Origin: Leucobacter musarum subsp. musarum
GTDB lineage: Bacteria > Actinomycetota > Actinomycetes > Actinomycetales > Microbacteriaceae
Length of the DNA: 61,146 bases
Assembly (NCBI RefSeq): GCF_001273845.1
Contig: NZ_JHBW01000108.1
Location: forward strand, 1 to 61,146
Direction: 5' to 3'
The notes beneath the pieces are model-generated. The model searched no databases. It had not been told where the DNA came from and saw only the letters and a program-made list of their open reading frames with translations. Within the stretch, counting starts at the first letter, position 1; every line of letters begins with the position of its first letter. Below, one piece after another: positions 14,773-23,337 of the stretch. Position numbers and translations under genes: made by a program.

Positions 14773-15832
14773 ATTCGTCCGAGGTGAGAATGGGTCCTAC
14801 CCCGGGGAACGTGCTCTCAACGCGCTCCAGGAGTGAGGACTCTTCGCTGCTCAGCTCAATGTTGTGAACCGTTAGGAAGTTTCGAATCTGAATCACTAGC
14901 CGGTACGCCGTCTCATGCGCATCAGCTCCCACCAGATCCATCATGACCGATGAGAGAGGCGTGATTCCGAGGACACGTATGGCCGAGATGGTCTGTGCTG
15001 AGTAGGGCACTCTCGCAGATGTTGGTCGGCAGTCCCGCACCTCCTCTCTCAGGCGCAGCAACAATAGAGCGAGCTGGAAAGAGAGGGCGCGTAGTCGGAT
15101 GCGTGCCAGGTATTCGCGTTCTGTCCACAAGATCAATAGCCACCCGGCAGCGACAACCAGAATGCCCCCGAAGAAGAGCACGAAGAAACTGGCCTCAAGA
15201 AATGTGCTGTGATCGGTCACTTCGAAATGCGCAGTGATGTAATACACGACCTGGTCGACCGTGGAGAGTAGAACTAATGAGAGGCCGAGGGTGAACAGTA
15301 GATTCACCGGCTGGACCCACTTCTTCAATGCCCAGATCATGTCGGCAACGATCCACGCCAGGGTTGCAAAGTAGACGAAGTTATAAGCGACAGCGGCAAC
15401 TTGATCTACGTGCATGGCCATGAACCGGGTGGATGTGGGTGCACGATCGGTGATCAGGAAGAACGGTATTGCGAATGCGGTAATGCAACCGAGTAGCACC
15501 CACTTGGGCCGGCGTTTTTTGTCGGGACGTACTATTTCCCACACCGCATCACGGAAGTACCAAAAGGCCAGCACTGCAAGCGTTGATTGGAGCAGGTTGG
15601 TGACGTTGACCCCGCCAAGCAAACGGTCTAGCGCAGCGAGCGGTATCACCAAGCCCATAGCGATGATCGCCAAAAACCCATAGACGGAAGCTGCCCATGA
15701 TGGGAAAGCAGCACGGTACCGTTCCCGATCTCGCTGCCATAGCGCGATGAGAGCTCGCAACCGCACGGCTGATAAGAGCCCAAGAACGGTCAGCACGACG
15801 CTCGCGAGTGCGATAGTTAACGGGGATTGCAT
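14747..15832 (-). CDS. multi-pass membrane protein (MAB_1171c/DUF6545-like)
   Basis: 361 residues with about seven transmembrane helices over the first 250 residues, then a soluble C-terminal region (about 265-361) rich in Leu/Arg/Glu. This topology next to an HTH and an ImmA/IrrE-type protease gene is the context of the actinobacterial family named after MAB_1171c, annotated as putative transporter with no proven role. ATG at 15832 is chosen, 5 nt after the protease stop; the TTG at 15874 would overlap that gene. The 3' end overlaps the hydrolase gene by 26 nt in the convergent direction. A receptor or transporter for a signal linked to the hydrolase is a possible function. Confidence 0.78.
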   Translation of the reverse strand: MQSPLTIALASVVLTVLGLLSAVRLRALIALWQRDRERYRAAFPSWAASVYGFLAIIAMGLVIPLAALDRLLGGVNVTNLLQSTLAVLAFWYFRDAVWEIVRPDKKRRPKWVLLGCITAFAIPFFLITDRAPTSTRFMAMHVDQVAAVAYNFVYFATLAWIVADMIWALKKWVQPVNLLFTLGLSLVLLSTVDQVVYYITAHFEVTDHSTFLEASFFVLFFGGILVVAAGWLLILWTEREYLARIRLRALSFQLALLLLRLREEVRDCRPTSARVPYSAQTISAIRVLGITPLSSVMMDLVGADAHETAYRLVIQIRNFLTVHNIELSSEESSLLERVESTFPGVGPILTSDESKALPPIA

Positions 15833-15837
15833 CAGCA

Positions 15838-16293
15838 CTACGCCAGCACCACCCCAGCGCGCGAGTGAGCCCAACTTCGCGATCTAAGTCGCTGAACTAG
15901 TGCATATGCGAACTCTTCGACCTCGCGTTCTGCATCAGTATTACGGAGATCGCGCGCCTGCATCCGGATTGTGCCGGCAGACACACCGACCTTTGTTGCC
16001 AGCGACGAATCAATCATTCGCGAACAGTCTGTATCCATGACCAAATGCCCAAGCTCATGGCACACGCATTGAAGCCGGTACTGAGGTGAATCCTGTAGTC
16101 GGAAGAACACCGTCACATGATCGGGTCCTTCATCAAGAAACGCGGTCAAGGACCCCCAGTCGCCAGAGGGAAGGGCTTCTAGATAGATCGGTTTTCCATA
16201 TTGGGTACTGATGGCCGCAACAATTTCGTCGAGTGTGTTTGCTCGGCGGATACCCAGAGTGCTTAGCGCCTCACGCACTGCCTTGAGTTTCAT
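15838..16293 (-). CDS. ImmA/IrrE-family metallopeptidase
   Basis: 151 residues. The zinc motif CHELGHLV supplies His79, Glu80 and His83 in the HExxH pattern, preceded by a beta-rich segment as in ImmA/IrrE proteins, which cleave or inactivate partner HTH repressors. A downstream acidic helix (EREVEEFAYAL, about 124-134) supplies the usual third ligand region. ATG at 16293 has AAGGAG four bases upstream and overlaps the HTH gene by 23 nt, so repressor and protease are coupled. By analogy to ImmR-ImmA of ICEBs1 it should relieve repression by the upstream HTH protein on a signal, which is inference. Confidence 0.85.
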   Translation of the reverse strand: MKLKAVREALSTLGIRRANTLDEIVAAISTQYGKPIYLEALPSGDWGSLTAFLDEGPDHVTVFFRLQDSPQYRLQCVCHELGHLVMDTDCSRMIDSSLATKVGVSAGTIRMQARDLRNTDAEREVEEFAYALVQRLRSRSWAHSRAGVVLA

Positions 16294-16750
16294 CCCGCTC
16301 CTTAGTGCGTTTCTCTCGAGAACTTCGAATTGCAGAAAGGACTTCGTTCAACGTTTCAGGCGAGACTCCAGACAGCGCCCGTGCAGCAAATCGCTCGACC
16401 TGCGCCTCTCTTAAGCCTTTCAAGAACTCGAGCTTCGCGACGATCGTTGGCGGGATCTCGCTCTGCAGATCAACCAGAAAGTCGCTGCTTGTACCAAAAA
16501 AATCGGAGATTGCAGTCAGAACAGCTTCTTCGGAGACAAGGTGCCCGGTACCGTTGAGCAGGTAGGACCATCGGGGACGTGAAAGTGGCAACCCACGCGA
16601 CTCCATGAAGTCTGCAAGCTGGGGGTAGGTGAACTGTTTATTGGACTCCAGCTCCCACAAATCAACCAGCATGCGCACCCGGTTGCTAAGCACCTGCTTG
16701 TCATTGTCTGCAGACGAGCTCTCTTGGCTCGGTCTTTCCAACTTGGTCAC
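16271..16750 (-). CDS. HTH (XRE-like) transcriptional regulator
   Basis: 159 residues from the GTG at 16750. The DNA-binding part (about 22-85) has the XRE layout, with 'TYPQLADFMESRG' and 'RPRWSYLLNGTG' as the two core helices and 'LTAISDFFGTSSDFL' after them, typical of five-helix repressors; a C-terminal helical region follows. The GTG at 16750 is preferred to 16756 because AGGAGG ends at the first GTG but is 5 nt from the second. It heads the three-gene cassette and its own promoter overlaps two palindromes, so autoregulation is likely. Confidence 0.85.
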   Translation of the reverse strand: MTKLERPSQESSSADNDKQVLSNRVRMLVDLWELESNKQFTYPQLADFMESRGLPLSRPRWSYLLNGTGHLVSEEAVLTAISDFFGTSSDFLVDLQSEIPPTIVAKLEFLKGLREAQVERFAARALSGVSPETLNEVLSAIRSSREKRTKERDETQGSA

Positions 16751-16776
16751 ACACACCTCCTAGTCTTGCTGGAATC

Positions 16777-16815
16777 TGATATATATCATACCTGGCAAGG
16801 AAATTCTGTGCCAGG
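16777..16815 (-). promoter_or_regulatory. promoter and operators of the HTH/protease cassette
   Basis: On the minus strand TATGAT fits a -10 box with TGGCAC 17 bp upstream as a weak -35. The palindrome TGATATATATCA (16777-16788) overlaps the -10 side, and the inverted repeat CCTGGCA/TGCCAGG (16791-16797/16809-16815) covers the spacer and -35. This is a self-repressed promoter layout. Confidence 0.6.
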
Positions 16816-16840
16816 ATCATTCACAGCATCAGTGACCATC

Positions 16841-16860
16841 GGCGCCACGGCTGTGGCGCC
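16841..16860. terminator. GC-rich hairpin in the 16.8-17.1 kb gap
   Basis: GGCGCCAC (16841-16848) and GTGGCGCC (16853-16860) form a perfect 8-bp stem with a GGCT loop, without a U-tract. The rest of the gap (16816-17141) holds a short plus-strand ORF (16724-17035) that overlaps the HTH promoter and does not look coding. Confidence 0.45.
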
Positions 16861-17141
16861 GATTCAGCTAGGTCATGGCGTTGATAACCCTGGGCAGGGC
16901 CGCATAACGGCGACTGTCGCCCACAAAGGCCTCGCGCTCGAGCTTGAATGTGCTGCCGGAACAGTGCGTTTAACCCCTCGCCCTGTGAAGCGATGGGCAC
17001 GAACGCCCCCGATAGAAGCACTCAGAGAATGCTGACCTCGAGTAAGCACCCCCCGAAGTCGGCGCCATGTTTTGCGAGAAAAGAATGGGCGGCGCGGTGT
17101 GTCTTTCCATTTCTGAAATGAACCTGCGCCAACATAGCGAC

Positions 17142-17375
17142 ATGGCATCGAAAACGGGTCGACCGAGCAAGGGCAATCGTGGCGCCATCATGACGCGTCC
17201 CTCCGCAGAGTTTGCAGCGATTCTGAAGCGCAATGCTGACGAGCAAGGAATGTACTACGGGGATTACCTTGTAGCACTCGCGGCTCAGGCATTGAACATG
17301 CCCCAGTACTCCCCCGTGCGGGTCCCGGAGAACCAGCTCGACATTCCTGAGGAGGCACATCCGAGAGCCGCATAA
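17142..17375 (+). CDS. small putative RHH-type DNA-binding protein upstream of rep
   Basis: 77 residues from ATG at 17142 (MASKTGRPSKGNRGAIMTRP). The GRPSKG start followed by 'FAAILKRNADEQGMYYGDYLVALAAQAL' resembles small ribbon-helix-helix-like proteins found before rep genes in actinobacterial plasmids. It may control rep expression. No clear Shine-Dalgarno is seen, so the start (alternatives 17121, 17067) is uncertain. A strong hairpin at 17381-17412 follows. Confidence 0.62.
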   Translation: MASKTGRPSKGNRGAIMTRPSAEFAAILKRNADEQGMYYGDYLVALAAQALNMPQYSPVRVPENQLDIPEEAHPRAA

Positions 17376-17380
17376 ACGAG

Positions 17381-17412
17381 GAAACCCCCCGCCTTGCCGG
17401 GCGGAGGGTTTC
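17381..17412 (+). terminator. 13-bp hairpin between the RHH-like gene and rep
   Basis: 17381-17393 pairs with 17400-17412 with one mismatch around TTGCCG. There is no U-tract. It separates the small gene from rep and could attenuate rep transcription. Confidence 0.6.
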
Positions 17413-17434
17413 AGAAGCTAAGGCTTGATCTCGA

Positions 17435-19654
17435 ATGTTTGGCGACGGAGAGATCAAGCGAGGTAAGGAACCGGTTGGCGCCGGGGCCTTGGTGTATTCA
17501 ATTGATGAAAGCGAGTTCATCATAACACGCTCATTTCACGTTGTCCCGGAAGCGAGGGACGTTTCGTCGGCGAACCCTCAGCCCGAGCTGACGACGCTCG
17601 AAGCGTGGGAACTCTCACGGGCGATCAGCCCACGGTCTACGGTGCGCGTCGCGACCGTTGAAAACGGCGCCATTCTCAACCAGTACGGGGAAGTATCCCC
17701 TCTCACGGCTGAAGCTACCGAGCTCCCGTGGGCGATCTACCTCACCGACAGGCGCCACCAGTTCCGGCTCATCTGTCTCGACCTCGACGGGAAAACCCCC
17801 GAGGCTGCTGCAGCAGCGGAAGCCGATGCGGCCGGGCTGCTTCCTGTGCTCACTGATGCCGGACTCTCCCCCGTCGTCTGCCAGTCCGGCCCCGAAGGCG
17901 GTCTGCACATCTGGATCGCGCTGAGGGAGGGCGTCGACGCCGGCCTGGTACGTCGTCTTGCTGAAGACGCCAAAGTTTTGTACACCACTCTCGACCTCTC
18001 CCCAGTTACCAACAAGGGCTACGGATGTGCGCGGCCGCCAGGCGCCCCACACCGCCACGGCGGCAGATCGATGATCCTCACGGGCTCGTTGAACGATCTC
18101 ACACACCCCACGGGCACTGTCACCCAGGTCACCGCGGTCGCTGAGCACATTGCGCCCCTGGCGGCCGCTCTGATCGCTCAACGCCTTGAGGATGCCGACG
18201 CCACAGATACCGCCCAGGACGACGGCAAGCACCCGTACATTCCCGGCGCCCGTCAGCACCTCTCGCTCGCTGCTGAGGCCGCGCTGCGCACGAACGTGGC
18301 AGGCGAAGACGCCAGCGCGATCATGTGGCGCATCCTGACGTCAGCAGCTGCAGCGCACTGGCATCACGTGGACATCGCACGCCTGGTGAAGACCGCTCCC
18401 GGCCTCGAACACATCCGTACCTTCAACGACCACGGCCGCCGCGTCCCCCGCAGCCCGAAGCAGCGCGCCGAAATTCTGCGGCGCCAGTGGGCTCGTGCAG
18501 TCGCCTACATCGCGAGCGGGCGCCGTGCAGTTGGCCGCGACGTCACGTTCGACGATCGCGCCCAAGCGATCGCCCAGCACGTGAGCGCGGTGCAGCAGCG
18601 TGCAGACGTCTCCCCCGGCCGCTGGAGCTCAGGCGGCGGCCCAGCCGATCGCCGCGTACTCGACGCCCTCAGTTTCCTAGCTCTCAGCGCCCTGAAAGCC
18701 GACATCGAGGCCGATACCCGCCGCCTGGCTCTCATGTGCGGCATCGGCCGCGAAACCGCCCGTACGGCACTCCTACGCCTTGCAGAAGACAACTGGATCA
18801 TTCGTACTCGCGCAGCCGATGGCCCCCACGGAGCGCACTGGAAGATCGGCCCTGGAGTTGTTATCCACAAGGAACCTGACAAGGGTCGGTCACAAACGCC
18901 CTCCGCCCCCCGGGAAGCTGGATCAGCAATTCGTAACGCCCTGCTTCTCAAACTTCAAACACGCATTGACGCTGCTGCTCACGATCTCTTCACACGTGGT
19001 GGTCTAGGAATTCACGCTGGCAACGTCTACTCACGTTGCTCACAAACACCGCTCTCTCTTGGAGCCATAGTTATGCTCTCAGGCACTGACGCGGGCATGA
19101 CCGTTCAGACACTCACGCAACTCACTGAGGTTGGAGTACTGCGACTCACACAGCACGGCTGGAACCAGACCGAACTCGATATACGTGATCGTGCTGCTGC
19201 AGCTCGTGGTGTGTCGGGAAAACTGGCTGAACGGGCTCAGCGCTACGCACTCGAGCGCGAGCTTTGGGGATGGTGGCAAGCCGAACTCGAATGGATGAGC
19301 ACTCCCCCAGTCGAACGCGATCGACGCCAAGCTCCTGGCCAATCAGCGCTCATGCCCGATCTTGAACCCCAACGGCACCCAATCCATCCGCGAAAATACG
19401 GTAACCGCGCAGATTACCGAATGGCTCGTCGCATCTTGACTGGAACAGTCCAAACCGAGCGACCCAGGCCCGTTCCCGTATCTGAAGGCGAACGGCTCAT
19501 CATTGAGATCCTCGGTGGAACACCGATAGACACTATCCCTGTCAGGCCAGCCGAGCCGGAACGACCAGCCATGAGCGTCAGCGGCGGGCGTAATCAGCTC
19601 TTCCAGTCTTCTAGACCTGAATCGGGGCGAGTGCGCTTTACCCAAGTCAGTTAA
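17435..19654 (+). CDS. rep: primase-type replication initiator Rep
   Basis: 739 residues. Residues about 95-300 match the archaeo-eukaryotic primase fold: the metal-binding Asp116-x-Asp118 in 'LICLDLDG', then 'SGPEGGLHIWIAL' (about 151-163), the typical second motif with His, and later 'GCARPPGAPHRHGG'. A winged helix follows (about 410-465), and the C-terminus is basic. This is the initiator/primase type used by many actinobacterial plasmids and phage-like elements. ParA and its partner follow. The start is not certain: ATG at 17435 has a weak ribosome site; a GTG near 17492 is possible. Confidence 0.82.
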   Translation: MFGDGEIKRGKEPVGAGALVYSIDESEFIITRSFHVVPEARDVSSANPQPELTTLEAWELSRAISPRSTVRVATVENGAILNQYGEVSPLTAEATELPWAIYLTDRRHQFRLICLDLDGKTPEAAAAAEADAAGLLPVLTDAGLSPVVCQSGPEGGLHIWIALREGVDAGLVRRLAEDAKVLYTTLDLSPVTNKGYGCARPPGAPHRHGGRSMILTGSLNDLTHPTGTVTQVTAVAEHIAPLAAALIAQRLEDADATDTAQDDGKHPYIPGARQHLSLAAEAALRTNVAGEDASAIMWRILTSAAAAHWHHVDIARLVKTAPGLEHIRTFNDHGRRVPRSPKQRAEILRRQWARAVAYIASGRRAVGRDVTFDDRAQAIAQHVSAVQQRADVSPGRWSSGGGPADRRVLDALSFLALSALKADIEADTRRLALMCGIGRETARTALLRLAEDNWIIRTRAADGPHGAHWKIGPGVVIHKEPDKGRSQTPSAPREAGSAIRNALLLKLQTRIDAAAHDLFTRGGLGIHAGNVYSRCSQTPLSLGAIVMLSGTDAGMTVQTLTQLTEVGVLRLTQHGWNQTELDIRDRAAAARGVSGKLAERAQRYALERELWGWWQAELEWMSTPPVERDRRQAPGQSALMPDLEPQRHPIHPRKYGNRADYRMARRILTGTVQTERPRPVPVSEGERLIIEILGGTPIDTIPVRPAEPERPAMSVSGGRNQLFQSSRPESGRVRFTQVS

Positions 19655-19845
19655 GCTAGCCCAACTTTTTAATCTGCCTTTAGATACTTAACCAGACGAA
19701 GAAGCTAAACTAGTTAATGTTGTTAAGGTTGAAAAGCTGGCTTGGTTAACTGATCTAGTTCAGCAAATTCGGTATTCTTAAATAGTTAAGGAAGCCCAGT
19801 AAGTAACACTGGTTGTACTACTTGGGATTGTTGGAAAGGTATGTC
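19655..19845. other. AT-rich intergenic region with repeated GTTAA motifs (candidate parS or origin)
   Basis: The lowest-GC stretch seen in the window. It contains AGTTAAG (19649), ACTTAACC (19686), TAGTTAAT (19711), TGTTAAGG (19720), GGTTAACT (19744) and TAGTTAAG (19793), a GTTAAG-like motif about six times in 150 bp. It lies between rep and parA, the usual place for a partition centromere or operator. Confidence 0.6.
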
Positions 19846-20760
19846 GTGGCTTCGATTCAGGTTGACCGAGAAGCGTTAGACCGGGTGATTGTGTTCATTA
19901 ACGGTAAGGGGGGAGTCGGGAAAACGACTCTCTGCACCAATATGGGCGGCATCCTCGCAAGGAGCGGGCAACGCGTTCTTGTCGTAGACATCGACCCGCA
20001 GGGGAACGTTGGCCTCGATCTGGGCTACGCGGACACTGACCGAGATGATTCTGGCCGAAGCCTCTCCGCCGCACTTCAGGGGCTTACTGACAGCGTTCAG
20101 ATCGTGAAAGAAGTCCGTGAGAACTTGGACGTGATCGTGGGCGGATCAGAACTGCACGGCGCTGCGGCTGCGCTCGCTGTACCTCGCCGAGGGTTTGACA
20201 TGCGTGACGCATTGGCGCGAGTGCTTACGCCCATCGCTGAAGAGTACGACGTCATCATGGTCGACTGTCCACCAGGTAACGAGTCCCTGCAGTCGGCTGC
20301 GATGGGTGCAGCGCGGTGGGTTATCGCTCCCTGCCGCCCTGACGAAGGGACCGGACGAGGGCTTTCCGAACTCGCTGATCGACTCAGTGAAGTGGTACAA
20401 GTCAATCCGTCTGTAGAGATTCTTGGGATCGCACTCTTCGCTATTGCGAAGGCTGAAACGAGGGTTGAGGCCGAAGCGCGGAAGATGGTGGTGGACATCG
20501 TGGGAAACGATGAGCTCCTGTTTGAAACGGCTATCCGTCACTCAAACTCAGTCGCCCAACAATCGCGACGCTTCGGGAAACTTGCGCACGAGCTGGATGA
20601 GTACGCTCAGTCGCAGCCTGCTTGGTGGCAGCTTCGTAGGGGAGATGCTGATGCGGAGGAACGGGTGACGCGGACAGCATCGAACGTCGCTGACGACCTC
20701 CATGCACTCGCCGTAGAAATGCTGAATCGTCTGAATGCACGTGAGGAAATGGTGGCTTAA
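19846..20760 (+). CDS. parA: ParA-family partition ATPase
   Basis: 304 residues from GTG at 19846, with GGAAAGG 6 nt upstream. The deviant Walker A KGGVGKTT (residues 21-28) and 'VLVVDIDPQGN' (about 43-54) define ParA/Soj proteins, followed by 'VIMVDCPPG' (Walker B). It drives plasmid segregation through ATP-dependent DNA binding and is followed after 2 nt by a partner gene. The open frame continues upstream to 19813, but no ribosome site supports that start. Confidence 0.88.
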   Translation: MASIQVDREALDRVIVFINGKGGVGKTTLCTNMGGILARSGQRVLVVDIDPQGNVGLDLGYADTDRDDSGRSLSAALQGLTDSVQIVKEVRENLDVIVGGSELHGAAAALAVPRRGFDMRDALARVLTPIAEEYDVIMVDCPPGNESLQSAAMGAARWVIAPCRPDEGTGRGLSELADRLSEVVQVNPSVEILGIALFAIAKAETRVEAEARKMVVDIVGNDELLFETAIRHSNSVAQQSRRFGKLAHELDEYAQSQPAWWQLRRGDADAEERVTRTASNVADDLHALAVEMLNRLNAREEMVA

Positions 20761-20762
20761 AG

Positions 20763-21209
20763 ATGGATACCGACCGGCAGATTCCTGGCCTTATGCCTCG
20801 CACCCGTCGACGTGCCAACCTGGCGCCCCTTGGAACGACGGAACCCGTGGTCGAGGAAAGGGGCACAGATGCAGAGCCTTCGGAGGCCAGCTCGGCGCTG
20901 AGCAATCCGACGGTGGACCCTGGAATCGACGTCAACGCCTCAAGACAGCGCAACAGGACCTCCGAAACTCCCTTTGAAGCTACTGGGGATAAGAAAGTTC
21001 AGCTTGGTGTGAAAGTGAGCGCCAATCTGAAGGGCCGCGCTCGAGCCGCGTTCAAAGAGGTCGCCTACTTTGAAGATGTCTCCACATTTGAACAGTTCTG
21101 TTCGATGGCGCTTGAAGCCGCGATCAAGGAAGTCGAAGCGAAATACAACGACGGCAAAGAACTCGCGCCCAGGGAGCAGAACCTGCGGAGAGGCCGTCCC
21201 GCAGTGTGA
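20763..21209 (+). CDS. ParA partner, RHH-like centromere-binding protein
   Basis: 148 residues. The first 80 are low-complexity and basic (PRTRRRANLAP), typical of the flexible ParA-activating tail of such partners. Residues about 82-125 ('KKVQLGVKVSANLKGRARAAFKE ... TFEQFCSMALEAAI') have the strand-helix-helix layout of ribbon-helix-helix DNA-binding proteins. Two nt after parA, so the pair is a probable partition operon. The likely target is the repeat region at 19655-19845. Confidence 0.72.
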   Translation: MDTDRQIPGLMPRTRRRANLAPLGTTEPVVEERGTDAEPSEASSALSNPTVDPGIDVNASRQRNRTSETPFEATGDKKVQLGVKVSANLKGRARAAFKEVAYFEDVSTFEQFCSMALEAAIKEVEAKYNDGKELAPREQNLRRGRPAV

Positions 21210-21210
21210 C

Positions 21211-22497
21211 CTAGGCCCTTGCTTCGCAGAGTTCGGACCAATGAGTCGTTGCGCGGCGTGACAGCATCTCGCGCTTCATCGTCCACACAGGCGCACCTTG
21301 CATCCCGCCGCGGCCGATGCCAATTGCGCGAGGGCCGAGTTTCTGCGTGATTAAGTCGAGGGTTTCACCAATCCGCCGACCCTCGTACTCGGGTTCAAAG
21401 AGGGCCAGCGGTGCGACGTCGAGCTTCTTGCGGAGTCCGGTGAGTACGACGCCGGCACGTACGTAGTCCGAGCCCGGTCGGATGCGGGGGAGCGCCGTAA
21501 ACGCAGCTTTCGCGATGCCCACGGGGTCATCAGTCTCAGTCGGCATCCCGACTGCAATGTGAGCCGTATGGAATTCACCCTCACGAAATCGACTCGTCGA
21601 CGCCCACGCCGATACGATGCCCGTCACCAGGCCGCGCTCTCGGAGCCGACTGCTCGCGCGTTGTGCGTAGATCGAGAACACCTGCTGCATCCCCTCGCGC
21701 GTCGACACAGGGGCTGAGAACGAGCGGGAGAAGATCAGCTGCTCCTTGTTCGGCGGCTGCTCCTCGAGCGGGATGCACGGGATGCCGCGAAGTTCGTACA
21801 CGGTGCGCTCCATCACCACGGAGAACTTCTTCCTGATCCACTTCGCGTCTGCGTCGCGGAGATCTTTCGCGGTGAAGATGCTCATCCCGGCCAGACGCTT
21901 CCCGGTACGACCGGCAATGCCCCAGAGGTCGGTGGTTTGAGTGCCGGCCATGATGCGGTCTAACCAGTCGGAATCGTAAGCGCCAAGGTGGCAGACACCA
22001 CCCAATGACAAGTCGGCCTTCGCCCCGCGGGAGGCGAGCTTCGCCTGCGTCTTCGACTTTCCGATGCCGACCCTGACGGGGATGCCGGTGCAGCGCAGTA
22101 CTTCGGCGCGGATCTGATGCCCGATTTCGGTGACGGCCTCCACGCTGCCCCGGAGTTCGATGAACGATTCATCGATCGAATACACCTCTTGCCATGCGGA
22201 ATAATGCCCGATCAGCGTCATCACGCGCTCCGACATTGACCCGTACAACTCGTAATTGCTGGAGCGTGCGATGACGCCGGCGGTCGCTGCCCATTCTTTG
22301 ATCTTGAACCACGGCGCTCCCATCTCCACCTGCAGCGCCTTCGCTTCGCGCGACATCGCGACCACGCACCCGTCGTTATTGGAGAGCACCACGACGGGCC
22401 GCCCGTACAGTGCGGGGTCGAACACCCGCTCGCAGCTCGCGTAGAACGATTCGCAGTCCACGAGAGCGATCCACCGTTCACCCCCGGAGGACATCAT
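21211..22497 (-). CDS. umuC: Y-family error-prone DNA polymerase (UmuC)
   Basis: 428 residues. N-terminal '[19 protein letters not shown]' supplies the first catalytic Asp; '[15 protein letters not shown]' and '[10 protein letters not shown]' (with the paired acid residues) complete the polymerase core; '[19 protein letters not shown]' follows. The C-terminus ([16 protein letters not shown]) is the short tail typical of plasmid UmuC. It performs translesion synthesis with UmuD'. The start ATG (22497 or 22494) lies inside the 3' end of umuD, giving a 20-nt overlap. Plasmid-borne umuDC gives mutagenic tolerance of DNA damage, including single-stranded DNA. Confidence 0.93.
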   Translation of the reverse strand: MMSSGGERWIALVDCESFYASCERVFDPALYGRPVVVLSNNDGCVVAMSREAKALQVEMGAPWFKIKEWAATAGVIARSSNYELYGSMSERVMTLIGHYSAWQEVYSIDESFIELRGSVEAVTEIGHQIRAEVLRCTGIPVRVGIGKSKTQAKLASRGAKADLSLGGVCHLGAYDSDWLDRIMAGTQTTDLWGIAGRTGKRLAGMSIFTAKDLRDADAKWIRKKFSVVMERTVYELRGIPCIPLEEQPPNKEQLIFSRSFSAPVSTREGMQQVFSIYAQRASSRLRERGLVTGIVSAWASTSRFREGEFHTAHIAVGMPTETDDPVGIAKAAFTALPRIRPGSDYVRAGVVLTGLRKKLDVAPLALFEPEYEGRRIGETLDLITQKLGPRAIGIGRGGMQGAPVWTMKREMLSRRATTHWSELCEARA

Positions 22498-22915
22498 GCA
22501 CCGCCTTGGAGACCACGCCCCAGATGTGGAGCTCGGAGAGTTCGGGGACCACGATGTCGGGGTGGTCGCGGTTTTCGGCCGCGAGCGTCGCGCCGGCCGC
22601 GGTGCGACGCAGACGTTTCACGGTCATCTCGCCGTCGAGGACCGCGACGACGACGTGGCCGTCGTCGGGAATGATCGAGCGGTCGACAATGAGGAGGTCG
22701 CCGTCGAAGATCCGGGCCCGTGTCATGCTGTTTCCTCGCGCGCGGATCAGGTACGTGGCCACGCGGTTGGGCATTAGGTGCTCATTGAGGTCGATCTCGT
22801 TCGTTTCGTAGTCCTGGGCGGGGGAGGGGAACCCGCACGCGGCCTCGATCACCGCCATCGGAACGAGCGCGGGCGCAGCGTCGCGGGTGAGTGCCCAGAC
22901 CCTTTCGACTCGCAT
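22478..22915 (-). CDS. umuD: UmuD/LexA-like S24 self-cleaving protein
   Basis: 145 residues from ATG at 22915, preceded by GGGAGG five bases upstream. A Cys27-Gly28 cleavage site (AACGFPS), the nucleophile Ser63 (RGNSM) and base Lys100 (TVKRL) are present with normal spacing. It lacks a DNA-binding domain, as in UmuD, and lies beside umuC. The longer frame to 23269 runs through the structured element and is ignored. An SOS box lies 16 nt upstream. Confidence 0.9.
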   Translation of the reverse strand: MRVERVWALTRDAAPALVPMAVIEAACGFPSPAQDYETNEIDLNEHLMPNRVATYLIRARGNSMTRARIFDGDLLIVDRSIIPDDGHVVVAVLDGEMTVKRLRRTAAGATLAAENRDHPDIVVPELSELHIWGVVSKAVHDVLRG

Positions 22916-22930
22916 TTCGCCTCCCAATAC

Positions 22931-22946
22931 TCGAACATATGTTCGA
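22931..22946 (-). promoter_or_regulatory. SOS box (LexA operator)
   Basis: TCGAACATATGTTCGA is a perfect palindrome and matches the actinobacterial/Bacillus LexA consensus CGAACNNNNGTTCG. It lies just upstream of umuD, so umuDC should be induced by DNA damage or by entry of single-stranded DNA. Confidence 0.93.
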
Positions 22947-23008
22947 TGAACCAGTATGCGCCCCGCTTCCGACAATGCGCCAGTTCGCGCGCGCTCCGCG
23001 CGCCGTCC

Positions 23009-23297
23009 GCTGCGCGGGGGAGTGAGTGGCCGTGCCGGCCACTCCTGGTCGACGCCGGCAAAGCCGGCCTCTATTTGTGGGGGCTTCGCCCCGTTTTCTT
23101 GCCGTGAAGCCTTCGGCAGCGTACGGCCGCTGCGCTCTCCACGGGCACGGTCGCTCACCCGCTGCGCGGCCGAGCTTGTCGCATCGCTCTCGCGTGTCTG
23201 CGCCACGCGGGAGCGACGCTGCGTACCCCCTCCGAACTCCGCGCCCTGCAGGCACATACGTGCCTTCACGGCAAAAAAACGTGAGGGAGGGATTGGA
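23009..23297 (+). repeat. structured leading-region element, copy 2
   Basis: Non-coding, about 290 bp, similar to copy 1 (2951-3240) along its length, with outer arms CCGTTTTCTTGCCG and GGCAAAAAAACGTGAGGG. The inner stem CTCGCGT...ACGCGGGAG has compensating changes relative to copy 1, and GCACATACGTGC replaces GCACATTCGTGC. It lies between the SOS box of umuDC (minus) and the NrdH gene (plus). Confidence 0.72.
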
Positions 23298-23337
23298 ACA
23301 GCGCGGGCTGGCGCATCTAGTAAGCAGGAGGTTCATC

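Noticed and set aside
16724..17035. 103-residue plus-strand ORF in the HTH upstream region
   Set aside because: Overlaps the HTH gene start and its operators, lacks a ribosome site and coding composition.
22916..23269. N-terminal extension of umuD
   Set aside because: It runs through the SOS box and the structured element; the internal ATG at 22915 has a good ribosome site and gives a normal UmuD length.
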